NCBI GenBank assembly: GCA_905182995.1
Contig: CAJJDP010000129.1
Coordinates: 24,002-88,001, forward strand
Direction of reading: 5' to 3'
Source of the DNA: Paramecium octaurelia
Taxonomy: Eukaryota; Ciliophora; Oligohymenophorea; Peniculida; Parameciidae
DNA length: 64,000 bases
Under the pieces are notes generated by a model. The model was given only the letters and a program-made list of their open reading frames with translations. It was not told the DNA's origin and did not search any database. Positions 11,650-24,310 of this stretch are shown here, piece by piece. Numbering within the stretch: position 1 is the stretch's first letter; the number at the start of each line of letters is the position of its first letter. Both the position numbers and the translations under genes were made by a program.

Positions 11650-14562
11650 AACAACTAGTTATTAATTTCCCAGCAAATTATTCCCAATATTTTTGATTTT
11701 CATCAATAGAAAACAACAGAGAACATCTGAATATATTTCTCTCAAGAATATTACATTATAAATTTAATTACTTCCAAATCAAAATCATTTGATGAAGCTT
11801 AAACCTCATCTAAATCCTATTTGTAATAAAATACTTTTTTCTATTAATTAAATCCTTAAAGTATGATTTATATAACTACTAAAAATACAATGAGATTTCC
11901 ATTTTTATTTTTTAGCTTCTACTATTCAACCATACCCAAAATCTCTGGCCCAAATAATTCTTAAAATCCATAGTAAATTATACAATAAGGAGTTCCTCAC
12001 AGAAATCCAAACATATTCTCGATTTTCTTAAATAACAAATATACTCACAATTTTAAAATTTTGATCAAATCGAAAATTTATAAGAATTATTTTAATTTTT
12101 CCAATTTAATTAATTTTAGATTGTTGTATTTTTTGATAACCAAATCTAGAAAAGCATTAATATTAGATTGACACTATTAATTTTTCTTAGTTCTTCAATA
12201 TACAAAAAAATTTTTTAAGAGTATTTTTTAGTAAACCTCTTTTTATATAAAGGGTTATATAAAGAATATTAATTACGTTTGTAGTGATTGTTTAAAAGAA
12301 TTAAAGCCTATACGATAAAAAGGAGGTTAGGCTAAATAAGTAGTTCTATATTAATCGACTAAGGAACAATGTTGTCAATCCTTTAAATAACCAAATTTTT
12401 AGGTTTTGATGATATTGAAAAAATATTCGCTTCCTAATTTTTACAAGACATAAAAATGCTCAATCTAAATTCTTAATAATTACGAAATTTTCATCTTGTT
12501 GTACTTCCTCAAATGTCACATTTTGTAGATTGATTATTTTAAAGTACAAATATGGATTTATGCTTGTATGTACTCCATCTTTAAATAATCTGAATATAAT
12601 AATTAAGTGAAGTTTCAATACATTCAAAAAAACCTCCAATTATTACTGATACTGATATTGATAGTTTTCATTTCTGTGAAATTGTTATCAGTAAATCTCC
12701 GTTTGGCTACTACTTATGAAAAGAATCATCTAATTCATAAAAAATTTCAAAAAGACACCAAATTTTCTTGTGATGAGTTAGTAATTAACAATAATATATA
12801 GTTGATATATCAAAGCCTTCACATAATAAAAAAAAATAACAAAAAAAATTGAATGGTGTTCTAAATTAAAATTATTCCCTTCAAAATTGTATCTCATCTA
12901 AGGGAAATTGAATAGAATATTTTTAATTTTATTTTCATTAACGAAAACAGAGTTTCATCTATTGTTCATAAAATTCACTTTCATACATTTTCTTCAATTT
13001 GTGAACAATTATAGTAGTTTCATTTATCAAATGAATTCGAATAAATGGAAAAATTCTCTATTTGATCTGCGATTCTATTTACCTAAGTGAGTTGTAAATT
13101 TTCCCCTATCTTTCTGAATTGAATTTAATTGTCGACTTGATGAACACATTTTAGGACCTCTTTCTAAATTGAGAATTCCTTATGAATTGATGCATTATCT
13201 AAGATAAAGACACACATTATCAGTTTGCAATCTATATGTTTAAAGAAAATCAATATATATTTTTTAATTTCAAAGTTCCTCTTGAGTTTAAGTAATCACA
13301 TATTCATTCAATCAAGCTTTATTACTTCAAAAGTAAATTAGTTATCAAAAGAGGAATAATCTGTAATTTTTTGTTTTGGCATTCCCAATATGGAAGATTA
13401 ACTGTTTTGTTATGCTGGATTTATTGGTGGAACTTCATCTAAATAAACAAAATTGAATTGTCATAATGAGTGACTCAAATATTTATTGCATAATTAAATC
13501 TATGTAATATCATATCAAATTTCTAACTTCTTTTGTCCTTTTTATTTGGAATAGGAGGCATTTTTGTTAAATTAATATATGCAATTTCATACTAAAACTT
13601 ATTATTGAATGAAATGTAATATTTTCATTTCTAAATTTGTTATTCTCTGAAATAAATTCGTCATTTTAAAGGACTCTAGATCAAAATTATTCAAGAGAAG
13701 ATGAGCAAGCTTAAATGCAGAGCTGATTTCATCAGAAAAATATAATTAATATTGAATTTAATAAAAATTTTGATTTTCAAGTTAATATTTTGAAAGTATT
13801 AAGTCAACAAAATTCAACAATTTTATTACCTTAAATTTGACCAAAATTTTATACCTTTTGTGATTCCCCTCTTAAACTCTTAAATTTTAGATGCTGAAAT
13901 AAAAGGGATAGGGATTAGGATTTAAAAATTGAATAAAAACTATCTTTAAATATTTAAATAGTTCATTCATCTTTAAGGAAATCTGTAGCCACCAACCCAC
14001 TTTTTTCAAATTTTACTAAAGTCAAGTTTATTTATTCTGTCAAATTCTTATCATTCGGTTTGAATATAACAGGAGTATTTTAGGTAATCTTTTTATGTAT
14101 CTAAACCATTGTTTTCTCAAATTTTCAAGGGCTAATTTATTTTTCCTATTTTTAAACTAAGCAGAAATAAAAATTAAAATTTAAGTGCGTTTAAATATAA
14201 GAAATAAAAAGTATTCTAGATTTGAAGTCCTTTTTTAAGAAAATAGGAAAGTAAATAATATTTCAATTTCAAGAAAAGATGAAAATCATTTAAATATGCA
14301 GAACCACATTGAAGTTGAACTTGTTAACACACGTGTGTTTATTTTTAAGAAATTGTGAACCATTTATTACACTTTAAAGTTGGCACTCTATTTAATTTGA
14401 TGAATTTACTATTAGATTTTACTCAGTCGATGAATTTCTATCCCTAGATATGTGTATTATTTTACAATAGGAATATCAAGAATACTCATTTTATGAATTT
14501 AATATTATTGCTATTTTTCCAGATTTTTAATATTTACATTAGGATTTTACTCTTTAGATAAT
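11650..14562. other. Long gene-poor AT-rich region
   Basis: Apart from open runs at 11,600-12,180 and 13,600-13,800 that end in TGA and have no family resemblance, nothing was recognised. Coding density is far below that of the right two thirds of the window. Confidence 0.45.
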
Positions 14563-14618
14563 GTAACTAGTTTATAGATATGTAGATATTGTAACTGGTT
14601 TATAGATATGTAGATATT
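14563..14618. repeat. 28-bp tandem repeat, two copies
   Basis: Two adjacent 28-bp units, 14563-14590 and 14591-14618, differ by one base (A/G at the seventh position). It is a small local duplication in non-coding sequence. Confidence 0.85.
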
Positions 14619-15607
14619 TGGGATTTTGGGGGAGCCCATTTTTATAATAATCTCTTTGGGGTTCAAAGGTTTATATAAAGGATTCTACTTTGGAGAACTT
14701 ATAATTTCTTCTCATAATCCATTTTGATTTTAGCAATTGCCAATCACTTTATTTTCGATTGGCTATGGTTTTCTAAGTCCTCAATAATAATTTCAAAAAC
14801 ACATGTATATTTTAGTTCTACTTCAAAGTTGTTCTGCATATATCTATATATTCATCTTATTCTTCAAACTGAAAATTATTTACGTTTATCGTAACTGATT
14901 GTATTTGCAAACTTAATTTTTTCAAGCAATTTGACTTGAAAAAATCTCAAGGACTTCACAACTTTTGTAAAAGAGGTTGAAATTTAATTTTGAATAACTT
15001 GAAATATTTAAAAAGTGATTTAAATTTTAGGGATGTTTGTCGATTGATTCTCAAATGGCAATTAATGCTTTCTTTTCATTTTAGGCTTTTATCCTTACCT
15101 TCTCTTTTTTTTTTATTACTTTGTAAAAAAGTAAGAACAAATTCTGGCGATTATTCTTGTTATAGCGAATAGATAAAGCTTGCTTTTTGAAATAAGTGTA
15201 ATTTGTTTATTGTTTCTATAGATCTATAACTCAAGTCATTATAACTTTCAAGATGCTCAATTTAGATCTAATATAGCCTAGATCAAAATCAATTTTGAAT
15301 TGGGCTTCATCATTAATATCAGACAATAAAATATCCCAATTTTTTTCTCAAGATAATTCATTTATATTAGGATTTTTAAATTAATATGGTGAAAAAGAAC
15401 TTATCCTTTTTCACTACCAATTATAAATAAATATATAGAATTCTGAAAAATTAATATTGATTTGAAATAAAAATCATACCTTGAAAAAGATGGCTTCTTA
15501 TTCACAATATAAAGTGTTTTAGTCTAAATATATTTAGAATATGAAGCCATTCAAAATTAATTTTGATTTTGGCTAATAAAAGATTATAAAATATTTTCAT
15601 AACAGTT

Positions 15608-15907
15608 ATGCTATTAACCACCATAGGATCTGTTTATTCTGACTATAATGACATCATTTTTAAAGGGTTTAATCTCTAAGGATCAAGTTCTTCTATTACA
15701 ACAGACTATTTTTTAAAGTAATGATCTATAGAATATTTCGAATTAAGCTCCAAGATGCGAAAATTAATCAGCCGATTTAAACACAAGCTCTAAAAACTAC
15801 AGGAGATGTTATTAGAAATTGATGTTGCTAAGCTAAGGTGGTTTTGATCAACTTTATTTTCCAGATAAAATGTTTATGACATATGTATTATTTAATCTAA
15901 TGCCAAA
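15608..15907 (+). pseudogene. Possible decayed coding sequence
   Basis: From an ATG near 15608 a frame starts MLLTTIGSVYSDYNDIIF, which could be a short signal sequence. It runs to a TGA near 15720, continues in the same frame with ELSSKMRKLISRFKHKLQ, and slips one base near 15848 into another readable run (DQLYFPDKMFMTYVLFN). One stop plus one slip in 300 bp suggests decay. The family is unknown. Confidence 0.25.
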
Positions 15908-18130
15908 TCATGGGTAATTTTTTTTTTCTAAATAACTTTGTTAAATAAATAAATTTAAGAACTAGAAGCTGTTGCAATTTAGGTGGAACCACAAAATTGA
16001 ATTATTGTGTATATCTATATTATTCAATTGCTTACATAATTGGTTTTAATTTCCTAATAAGCGAATTGATGTAAATATCATAACCATAATGAGAAAAATA
16101 CATGTCACTGGAGCTGATCGAAATATTAATTCATAATTTCTATTTATGACTTAAGTACTCAATGATTGAAATTATTTACTGTTTGCCCTTATCTGAAACT
16201 TTTAAGAGTATTTTATACGTTTAAAGGAACTTTTTGGTCATTTTTTACATTTTTTACAGTGAACTAATACTTTAGTTTTTAGTAGAATCTGAGCTATATT
16301 CATCTTATTATTTTTGTCTGAATATTTCTTCTGTGATAATATTTAAACATTTAAATCTTTAAGCTTGCTATTTCATATTTTATTTGTCCCACAGTGAAAA
16401 TTATTGATTTCTTAAAGAGCTAAGGAACCATTACTTTAATCATCCATAAAGGTAGATTTTCTCTTTTAGCATGATATACAATAATAAATTTTTTTCTTTT
16501 TGACTTATTACATATGAGATTGTTTTATATCCTTCCTCTAGTAATTTCAGCTCTATTACACTTAATTTTCATTGCTAAGCGATAACAAAGCATTTATTAT
16601 TTACTCTCTAAATTCTTTTCCTAAAATTCCTAATCATTATGATATAATCGTATATATATAGATTTGACTAGATCCTTATATATTCGTCTATCTCTCTTAT
16701 TCATGCTCAATTTCTAATTTCAATTAATTTATTTCAATTGAGATTTTTCCCTCATTTCTTTACAACTTGAAATTGAATTGCTCAATCGTTAATTATAAAG
16801 TTTTAATATTCTCAACATTCCAATATGGTATAATATATAGGACTGTTTTAAGTATTTGATCATTTGATATTATTTTCTTAATGATGAAAATTCGCCATAG
16901 ATTGAATTATTGTATTGAATTTAGAGGCAAATTATGCTAAAAATTAATTTTATATAATGATGATCACAATTTAATAATTTTTTCATAAAATCTATCCAAT
17001 TTATATAATAGTTAATCTTAACACCCAATTAAAAACAAAGTCTAATAATTGTTTGATTAATAAATAAGTAAACTCTTCTTGAACGCCATTTTACTTTACT
17101 TATTTTGAATTATTCATCTTGCTTTCGCTTTTTGAGGTTTAAAGAAACAATTTAGAGAAATTATAAAGTGGATTTGAAGGAATAAGTCAATAAGTAATGT
17201 TTATTGTTATAAGTTTACCAAAATTTAAATCAATAAACCTTTTTGGATGTGAATAATGACTTAAAGATTAGGTTTATTATATTTTACTCCTTTATTTAGC
17301 AATGATAAAAACAAATAATAATTTGAATAAGCAATATCATTCTCTAGATTATTAATTGATTTCATCAACTTCGTCAAAAATTTTGAACACATTCAGCATT
17401 TACATATACTTTAAGCATTAAAACACTAGTAAATCTTCACTCTTTGCTCCCAAGATATTGATTCTCGTTATTACCTCTGATCAATCAATATAAAAAGTCT
17501 ACCTTTGTTACACCAAGCTCTAGGTGCTATAAAATCTTTACTATCCCTGTTTACTCAATATAAATCAGAGCCAAGCTTATTTTTGTTATTAATTAATGTA
17601 TTATATAATCAAAGCACGATGTGATTCATCAAACTAAAATATATAATCTATAATTCTAACTCAATCCAAAATGAATTTATCTCAGCTTAATTTCAGGCAA
17701 TCCAGTTACAGCTGCTTTAGTAGTGATTGGAATTTGTTGTTCATCCAGTTTTCGGCTGATCTACTTCATAGAATAGGAGGTGTGTAATTAGATTTTGAAA
17801 GGCATTGGTTTTTGCTTGTTGGATTTTTTGAGTGATATTATTCTATTTTGGAGGAACAGAATTATATTACTTGATTGTGTGACAAAGAATGATTAATTAC
17901 TGCTTTAAGTATATCTCAATCTGTATGTAATTTAATCTAAAGTATAATCTAGGCAATGACTAAAACAATTGTGGTATTTTTACAATATGCTCTATCAAAG
18001 ATCCTCCTATTGAGGTTAAAACCTAAAGAACTTAAAGTAAAATCACATTCTATTTGCTGAACATTCATATAAACCAAAAGCCTGTTTATAAATTGCCGGT
18101 TAGAAATATAAAAAATTCAAGAATATATAT
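15908..18130. other. Gene-poor AT-rich region before the assembly gap
   Basis: No gene supported. An open run at about 17,690-17,945 contains the words GNPVTAALV but lacks the rest of any family I know. Confidence 0.4.
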
Positions 18131-18349
18131 NNNNNNNNNNNNNNNNNNNNNNNNNNNNNNNNNNNNNNNNNNNNNNNNNNNNNNNNNNNNNNNNNNNNNN
18201 NNNNNNNNNNNNNNNNNNNNNNNNNNNNNNNNNNNNNNNNNNNNNNNNNNNNNNNNNNNNNNNNNNNNNNNNNNNNNNNNNNNNNNNNNNNNNNNNNNNN
18301 NNNNNNNNNNNNNNNNNNNNNNNNNNNNNNNNNNNNNNNNNNNNNNNNN
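18131..18349. other. Assembly gap (219 N)
   Basis: A run of 219 undetermined bases. The sequence just right of it (18350-18600) is less AT-rich and open on the plus strand up to a TGA near 18601, so it may be the end of a gene whose body lies in the gap; no family is recognised. Confidence 0.95.
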
Positions 18350-18786
18350 GCGCTGGATGCTTGATTAGGTCATTTATAGAGAAGGGTGACATGGGAGGAC
18401 CCAATTTTAAAATCTTTATTCATCGGCAGATCTAGACCCAAAGAGGGGAATACGATCAGGAGCTCTTATTTAGAGAATTATTCAATGTTTGTTATTAAAT
18501 AATATTCTGTTTGGAAATTAATAGCCGATTATTAAATATTAGTCAAATTATTAATTACAATAAAAAAATATCCTTGGATTAATTGCCAATTATACAGTTC
18601 TGAACATATATATCAAACAAGATTTTGTTTCGATTGTAATGGGTTTGAAAGGGAAATTGACCAAATAAATATCAATACTATATATTAATATCTTTCTTCT
18701 CTCATATGGCAGAACAATTCTCATATTAATAAGAAATCTAAATTTAGAAAAAAACGAGAAATAATTAAAAAACCTGGTATTATTTA

Positions 18787-20493
18787 TCAATTAATTTATA
18801 TTGATTTCAATTTCTCATAAATATAATGTACATCATCGGCTCCTGCTAACAATGCATCTTCATAAGCTGTTACAGCATCTTAATATTCCTGTAACTCAAA
18901 TAATGAATCCGCTAAAATATAACTCCACCTTATACCTTTTTTTATCAGATATGAAACATCTTGATAGATGAACAAGGCAAGATCGAATTATGTAATTGCC
19001 TCTTTAAATCTTTTTAGATGATGTAAAGCCTATCCTATGATTTTTAATTAGAATTTACCTTTTAAGGCATAAGCTGTATGCTAATTATTATCTAAATTTA
19101 GAACCGTTTAAAATGAATCAATTGCTTCTTGATACAGATTTAATTTGAGTTAACTAATTCCTTCAGTAAAAATTAATTAATACCCCTTATAAGATAAGAT
19201 TCAAAATTTTCAGGATCAATTTATATAGCTAAGCTTGAATATTCCATAGCTTCTTCATGACGTTCCAAAAGATTTAAACATTAAGCTAATATTTTTGCTT
19301 CTATACCTTTATTTCTATAAGCAGTAGAATTCTTTGAATCTATGTCTATAATTTTATTAAAGATTTTAATAGCCTCTTCATAGTGTTATTGTGTAAATAG
19401 TACATCACCTTCTTAGAAAAGGATGCTAATTTATGTTTTATCAGTGCTTATGTTGCCTTGATAGATTTAATTGTAATAAAGCTATTGATGTATTTTTTGT
19501 TCTATCTTTCATTATAAACAAATCATGAATTACTTCTTTTTAATATTTGCCATCTTAATAATCTGAAATAATCTAATTGAGTTCCACTAAGTAAGATTTA
19601 AAAGTTTTCTCTATCTCAATGATTTCATTTTATTTTTCTTATTTCTTATCATCTGATAAATTATTGGTTTCTTCCAAACTTTGATTTTCATCAATGATTT
19701 TTTTTGCTTAATGAATGATGTCCCTCAGATTTGATGCTTCAAGTTGGCTAAGATTTTAACTGTTAATCAGATTAATATTTTATTAAATTAACTAAATTGC
19801 TCCCTAAGGATTCAATTCAATTCCTTTCTACATATTTTGTATTGCTAAAGAGTATTCTTTGAGTTATATTAATTCTTCACCTTTATATATTATTAGTTAT
19901 TGTATTACACTTTTTTAAGTCTATTTCAACACTTTAGGGATCTATTGTTTAATTATCAGTTTAGTCCTGTTCAGTATCAACTTTCAAAGTTTCAGTTTTA
20001 TCGTCATTCTGATCATGATCATTATAATCATTCTAATTATAAACTTATTTCTCAATCCACTCCAATCTAGAAATCCATTCTGCTCAGATAATTTTTGTAA
20101 TTTACATTTAAAATTTTATAAGCTTGCCTTATTACTTTTTAGAAAATGGATGTCTGAATATGTTGGATAATATGATTTGTCTTTCATACGCAAATTTATT
20201 GAATTTAATTTTTCAATATTTTCTTAATTTTTTTCTAGCTGCTTTTTATAGATTTCATCAAATATCACCTTAAATTCTTTTACATAATTAACATAAATTT
20301 AAAGTTCGTTTTACTCAAGGATTAGTTAGTTGTAGAGAATTTTAAAAGTCTGACATTATTGCTAGTGCTCAGAGTGGAACTATTTTAAACATAAATAGCA
20401 AAATATTGCATTATTCACGCATTTATCTGATAAACAAATTCCAATTATATTCTCTTAATGATCAGGTGAACAGCCACATTTCTATTCTAACAT
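18787..20493 (-). CDS. TPR protein with N-terminal zinc-binding cysteine cluster
   Basis: Start ATG at 20493, stop TGA at 18787. Five introns (plus-strand coordinates): 20080-20105 (26 nt), 19881-19908 (28), 19506-19533 (28), 19161-19183 (23), 19035-19058 (24). Exons sum to 1,578 nt, 525 aa. Residues 6-47 hold a Cys/His array (C6, C8, H12, C20, C25, C32, C35, H40, H43, C47), like a B-box-type zinc site. An acidic linker follows, then several TPR units (LIQLKEYSLAIQNMQKGIEL; HYEEAIKIFNKIIDIDS; FKEAITQFDLALF). TPRs form a helical scaffold that binds other proteins; the partner is unknown. Three of the five introns end in AAG rather than TAG. The gene is divergent from the plus-strand TPR gene with 58 bp between start codons. 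Its 5' two thirds is repeated at 20888-21867 by an assembly artefact. Confidence 0.88.
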
Positions 20494-22260
20494 AATAGAA
20501 ATTGTATATTAAATAAATAATTAATTAAGCTGAGAATAATTAATTACCTTAATGAATTCAAAATCTGATTACCAATCAATTTCTACAGAAGGTATAAAGG
20601 ATCTAATTATAGTTTCTTGTTTAATAAAATAAGGTAGATTACATGATGCCTTAAAATAATGCGATATTGCAATATTTGAAAACAAAAATGAATTAGAATG
20701 TTACAAAGCCAAAAGTATAAATAGTTTAATAAATCCTATTAGCAAGGGTTTTAAATCAATTAGGCCTTCAAAGTGAAGTTATTGATGCTTGGGAATAAGG
20801 GATTTAAAATAATAGAAATGATTTTACCTTTTATCACTCGAAAGGTTGTTATGCTTTGTGTTTATAGTTTGTGCTTTAAGAAAACANATAAACAAATCAT
20901 GAATTACTTCTTTTTAATATTTGCCATCTTAATAATCTGAAATAATCTAATTGAGTTCCACTAAGTAAGATTTAAAAGTTTTCTCTATCTCAATGATTTC
21001 ATTTTATTTTTCTTATTTCTTATCATCTGATAAATTATTGGTTTCTTCCAAACTTTGATTTTCATCAATGATTTTTTTTGCTTAATGAATGATGTCCCTC
21101 AGATTTGATGCTTCAAGTTGGCTAAGATTTTAACTGTTAATCAGATTAATATTTTATTAAATTAACTAAATTGCTCCCTAAGGATTCAATTCAATTCCTT
21201 TCTACATATTTTGTATTGCTAAAGAGTATTCTTTGAGTTATATTAATTCTTCACCTTTATATATTATTAGTTATTGTATTACACTTTTTTAAGTCTATTT
21301 CAACACTTTAGGGATCTATTGTTTAATTATCAGTTTAGTCCTGTTCAGTATCAACTTTCAAAGTTTCAGTTTTATCGTCATTCTGATCATGATCATTATA
21401 ATCATTCTAATTATAAACTTATTTCTCAATCCACTCCAATCTAGAAATCCATTCTGCTCAGATAATTTTTGTAATTTACATTTAAAATTTTATAAGCTTG
21501 CCTTATTACTTTTTAGAAAATGGATGTCTGAATATGTTGGATAATATGATTTGTCTTTCATACGCAAATTTATTGAATTTAATTTTTCAATATTTTCTTA
21601 ATTTTTTTCTAGCTGCTTTTTATAGATTTCATCAAATATCACCTTAAATTCTTTTACATAATTAACATAAATTTAAAGTTCGTTTTACTCAAGGATTAGT
21701 TAGTTGTAGAGAATTTTAAAAGTCTGACATTATTGCTAGTGCTCAGAGTGGAACTATTTTAAACATAAATAGCAAAATATTGCATTATTCACGCATTTAT
21801 CTGATAAACAAATTCCAATTATATTCTCTTAATGATCAGGTGAACAGCCACATTTCTATTCTAACATAATAGAAATTGTATATTAAATAAATAATTAATT
21901 AAGCTGAGAATAATTAATTACCTTAATGAATTCAAAATCTGATTACCAATCAATTTCTACAGAAGGTATAAAGGATCTAATTATAGTTTCTTGTTTAATA
22001 AAATAAGGTAGATTACATGATGCCTTAAAATAATGCGATATTGCAATATTTGAAAACAAAAATGAATTAGAATGTTACAAAGCCAAAAGTATAAATAGTT
22101 TAATAAATCCTATTAGCAAGGGTTTTAAATCAATTAGGCCTTCAAAGTGAAGTTATTGATGCTTGGGAATAAGGGATTTAAAATAATAGAAATGATTTTA
22201 CCTTTTATCACTCGAAAGGTTGTTATGCTTTGTGTTTATAGTTTGTGCTTTAAGAAAACA
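19514..22260. repeat. Direct 1,373-bp duplication around a single N (assembly artefact)
   Basis: 19514-20886 equals 20888-22260, with one n at 20887. The unit contains the 5' part of the minus-strand TPR gene and the 5' part of the plus-strand TPR gene. Consequently a truncated minus-strand copy lies at 20888-21867 and a truncated plus-strand copy at 20552-20886. Only one of each gene should be counted. Confidence 0.92.
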
Positions 22261-23362
22261 AAAGAGATACGATGAGATAATTAAATGTTACGATTAAGGA
22301 ATAATGTTTAATAAGAATGATCCTATATTTTATGCACATAAATGTACAAAATATCCTCGCATTTTTTTAGTTGTGGAGTTAGAAAAATAGGAAAGATTAG
22401 AGGAGGCTATTTAAGTTTGGGAGTTAGGAATTTAAAATAATAAAACAGATCCATTTTTTTATAAATAAAAAGGTATTCGAAGTTTGAATGATATAGTATA
22501 AGCTTTATTATAATGTTATGGCGAAACAATTTGTTAAGAAAAGATAGCTGAATGTTGGGATTTAGCAATATAAAATGGAAATGATAATCCATTTTACATC
22601 AAATCTAAAGGTAGAATGACAGTTAATTATTTAAGTTAGTGCTTTAGAAAAATTAGAGCAATGGGATGAAGTCATCAAATGTTTGAATTATGGAATACAT
22701 ATGCATAGACAAGCTCTAATCTATTATGAAGATAAAGGTGTAATGATTTAGCAATTATTAGCTAATTATTTAAAAAAATTAAATAGATTGGAAGAAATCA
22801 TTGAATGTTGGGAAGAAGGAATCAAAAATAATCCAAATAATAAATTGTTTTATACAAAGAAAAGTTAACATTCATTAGATAAATTTAGTTTAAGCTTTAG
22901 AAGATTAAGAAAAGATAGAATAAATTATTGAAGAGGCCAATCATTATATTAGTTTATTCAATGATTTGATTTTTTATGAAGCGAAAAGTAATTAAAGTAA
23001 TAATTTTTTAGCAAAATGCTTATTCAAATAAGCAAAATATGAAGAGATTATTTAATGTTGGGATTATGGAATTAAAAATAACGACACTACAACTACAAGT
23101 TCTTTCTATATCAAAAAAAGTACTAACAAAAATATGATTAGTTGAAGCTCTAGAGATTTAAGGAAGATGGGTTGATTCCATATAATGCTGTGATTAAGGA
23201 ATTTCTAAATGCTTTTGGAATATTGAAGAGATAATAAAACTTAAAGGTTTTTTCAATTTATTATTTCAAGTGCATTCTCTAGCATAATTAAACAATTTTC
23301 GAAAAGCTTAATAGTATTCACGGTTAATTAATGCAAATTAGCCACAAATCTTCCAAAATTGA
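21926..23362 (+). CDS. TPR-like repeat protein, one 34-residue repeat per exon
   Basis: Exons: 21926-22088, 22117-22218, 22242-22343, 22371-22472, 22497-22610, 22636-22737, 22762-22863, 22889-22987, 23012-23119, 23142-23362. They sum to 1,215 nt (404 aa). All nine introns (22-28 nt) are in phase 1, and five internal exons are exactly 102 nt, that is 34 codons, the length of a TPR. Each unit reads roughly FY-x-K-A-x-x-L-x-x-L-x-R-x-(E/D)-E-x-I-x-C-W-(D/E)-x-GI-x-N-N (for example RLEEIIECWEEGIKNN). The Cys-Trp and Gly-Ile positions distinguish it from canonical TPR, but length and pattern agree with a helical TPR-type solenoid. Binding partner unknown. Four of the introns are multiples of three and contain no in-frame TGA. 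It is divergent from the Zn/TPR gene. Confidence 0.88.
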
Positions 23363-24310
23363 TTATAATATCTAAATTATTTATTAAGTTTCAGTTTTAT
23401 CAGACACAATTTACTTGGAATTTTAGATTACTTTAACTAACCAAAAATTAATAGTATATTACTAATTTTCTATAAGAGTATATGATAATTTCTGATTCAG
23501 TAAAATTTATGTTTTTGAAAGAATTTCATTTTGTATAAATTGATTTTAATTAGATATATCAATTCTTAAATGTAGGTTGACCAATAAAAATAAACCTTAT
23601 ATTCTTAATTTTGGCGCTTTTATAGTTTGACAACTTCAGTACTTTATTGTTTAGCTTTGTCTTGTCTTAATATCTTGTTCCATTAAATTTCAAATTTTGA
23701 TAATTTGATGATGGAACTTTTATTTTAGAATCAATTGAAAAGAAATATAATGAGTTAACCACCTACTTTATCAAGAAATATTTTTGGTAAAATGAATTGA
23801 TTGTAAGAAATTTGTTTAAAGTTTTCAATTTTCTATTTGATTTTGAGCAATTTTCTTAAAGGAATTTCTAAAACTTTCATTCAAAGATTTGTATGACTAT
23901 ATTTATTAACTTAAAGATTGAAAGATATATTTTCTATAGAGTTATTTAAATCAGTATTTTTGATTATATTACATATAAGTTATTCATGAATTGAAATAGA
24001 AATCGATAAAAAAACAATTCTATATATCTAAAGTCAACCTGTTTGATACTAGTAGGGTTGTATTGAATGCTAAATTCTACTTTAATTCTCAAAGTACTCA
24101 GAAAATATATTCATAATTAACAGGAAAAATTATTAATTTTATGATTTTCAGTTTAATTCATAATATATACAATAAATAATGATATTTTGGTAGGGTCACA
24201 TACCAACTCTGGTTATTACCTAAATAGGATCTGCTTGATTAGATTATTTAAGTTTATATCCACAACACTTAGTTTGTATGGAATTCTATATTTAAAAAAA
24301 TAATACTGCA
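23363..24310. other. AT-rich spacer
   Basis: No gene recognised in either strand. The last part may be decayed sequence belonging to the integrase-like remnant that follows. Confidence 0.45.

Noticed and set aside
17690..17945. MoeA/gephyrin-like remnant (GNPVTAALV)
   Set aside because: Only nine residues match; the flanking family motifs are missing.
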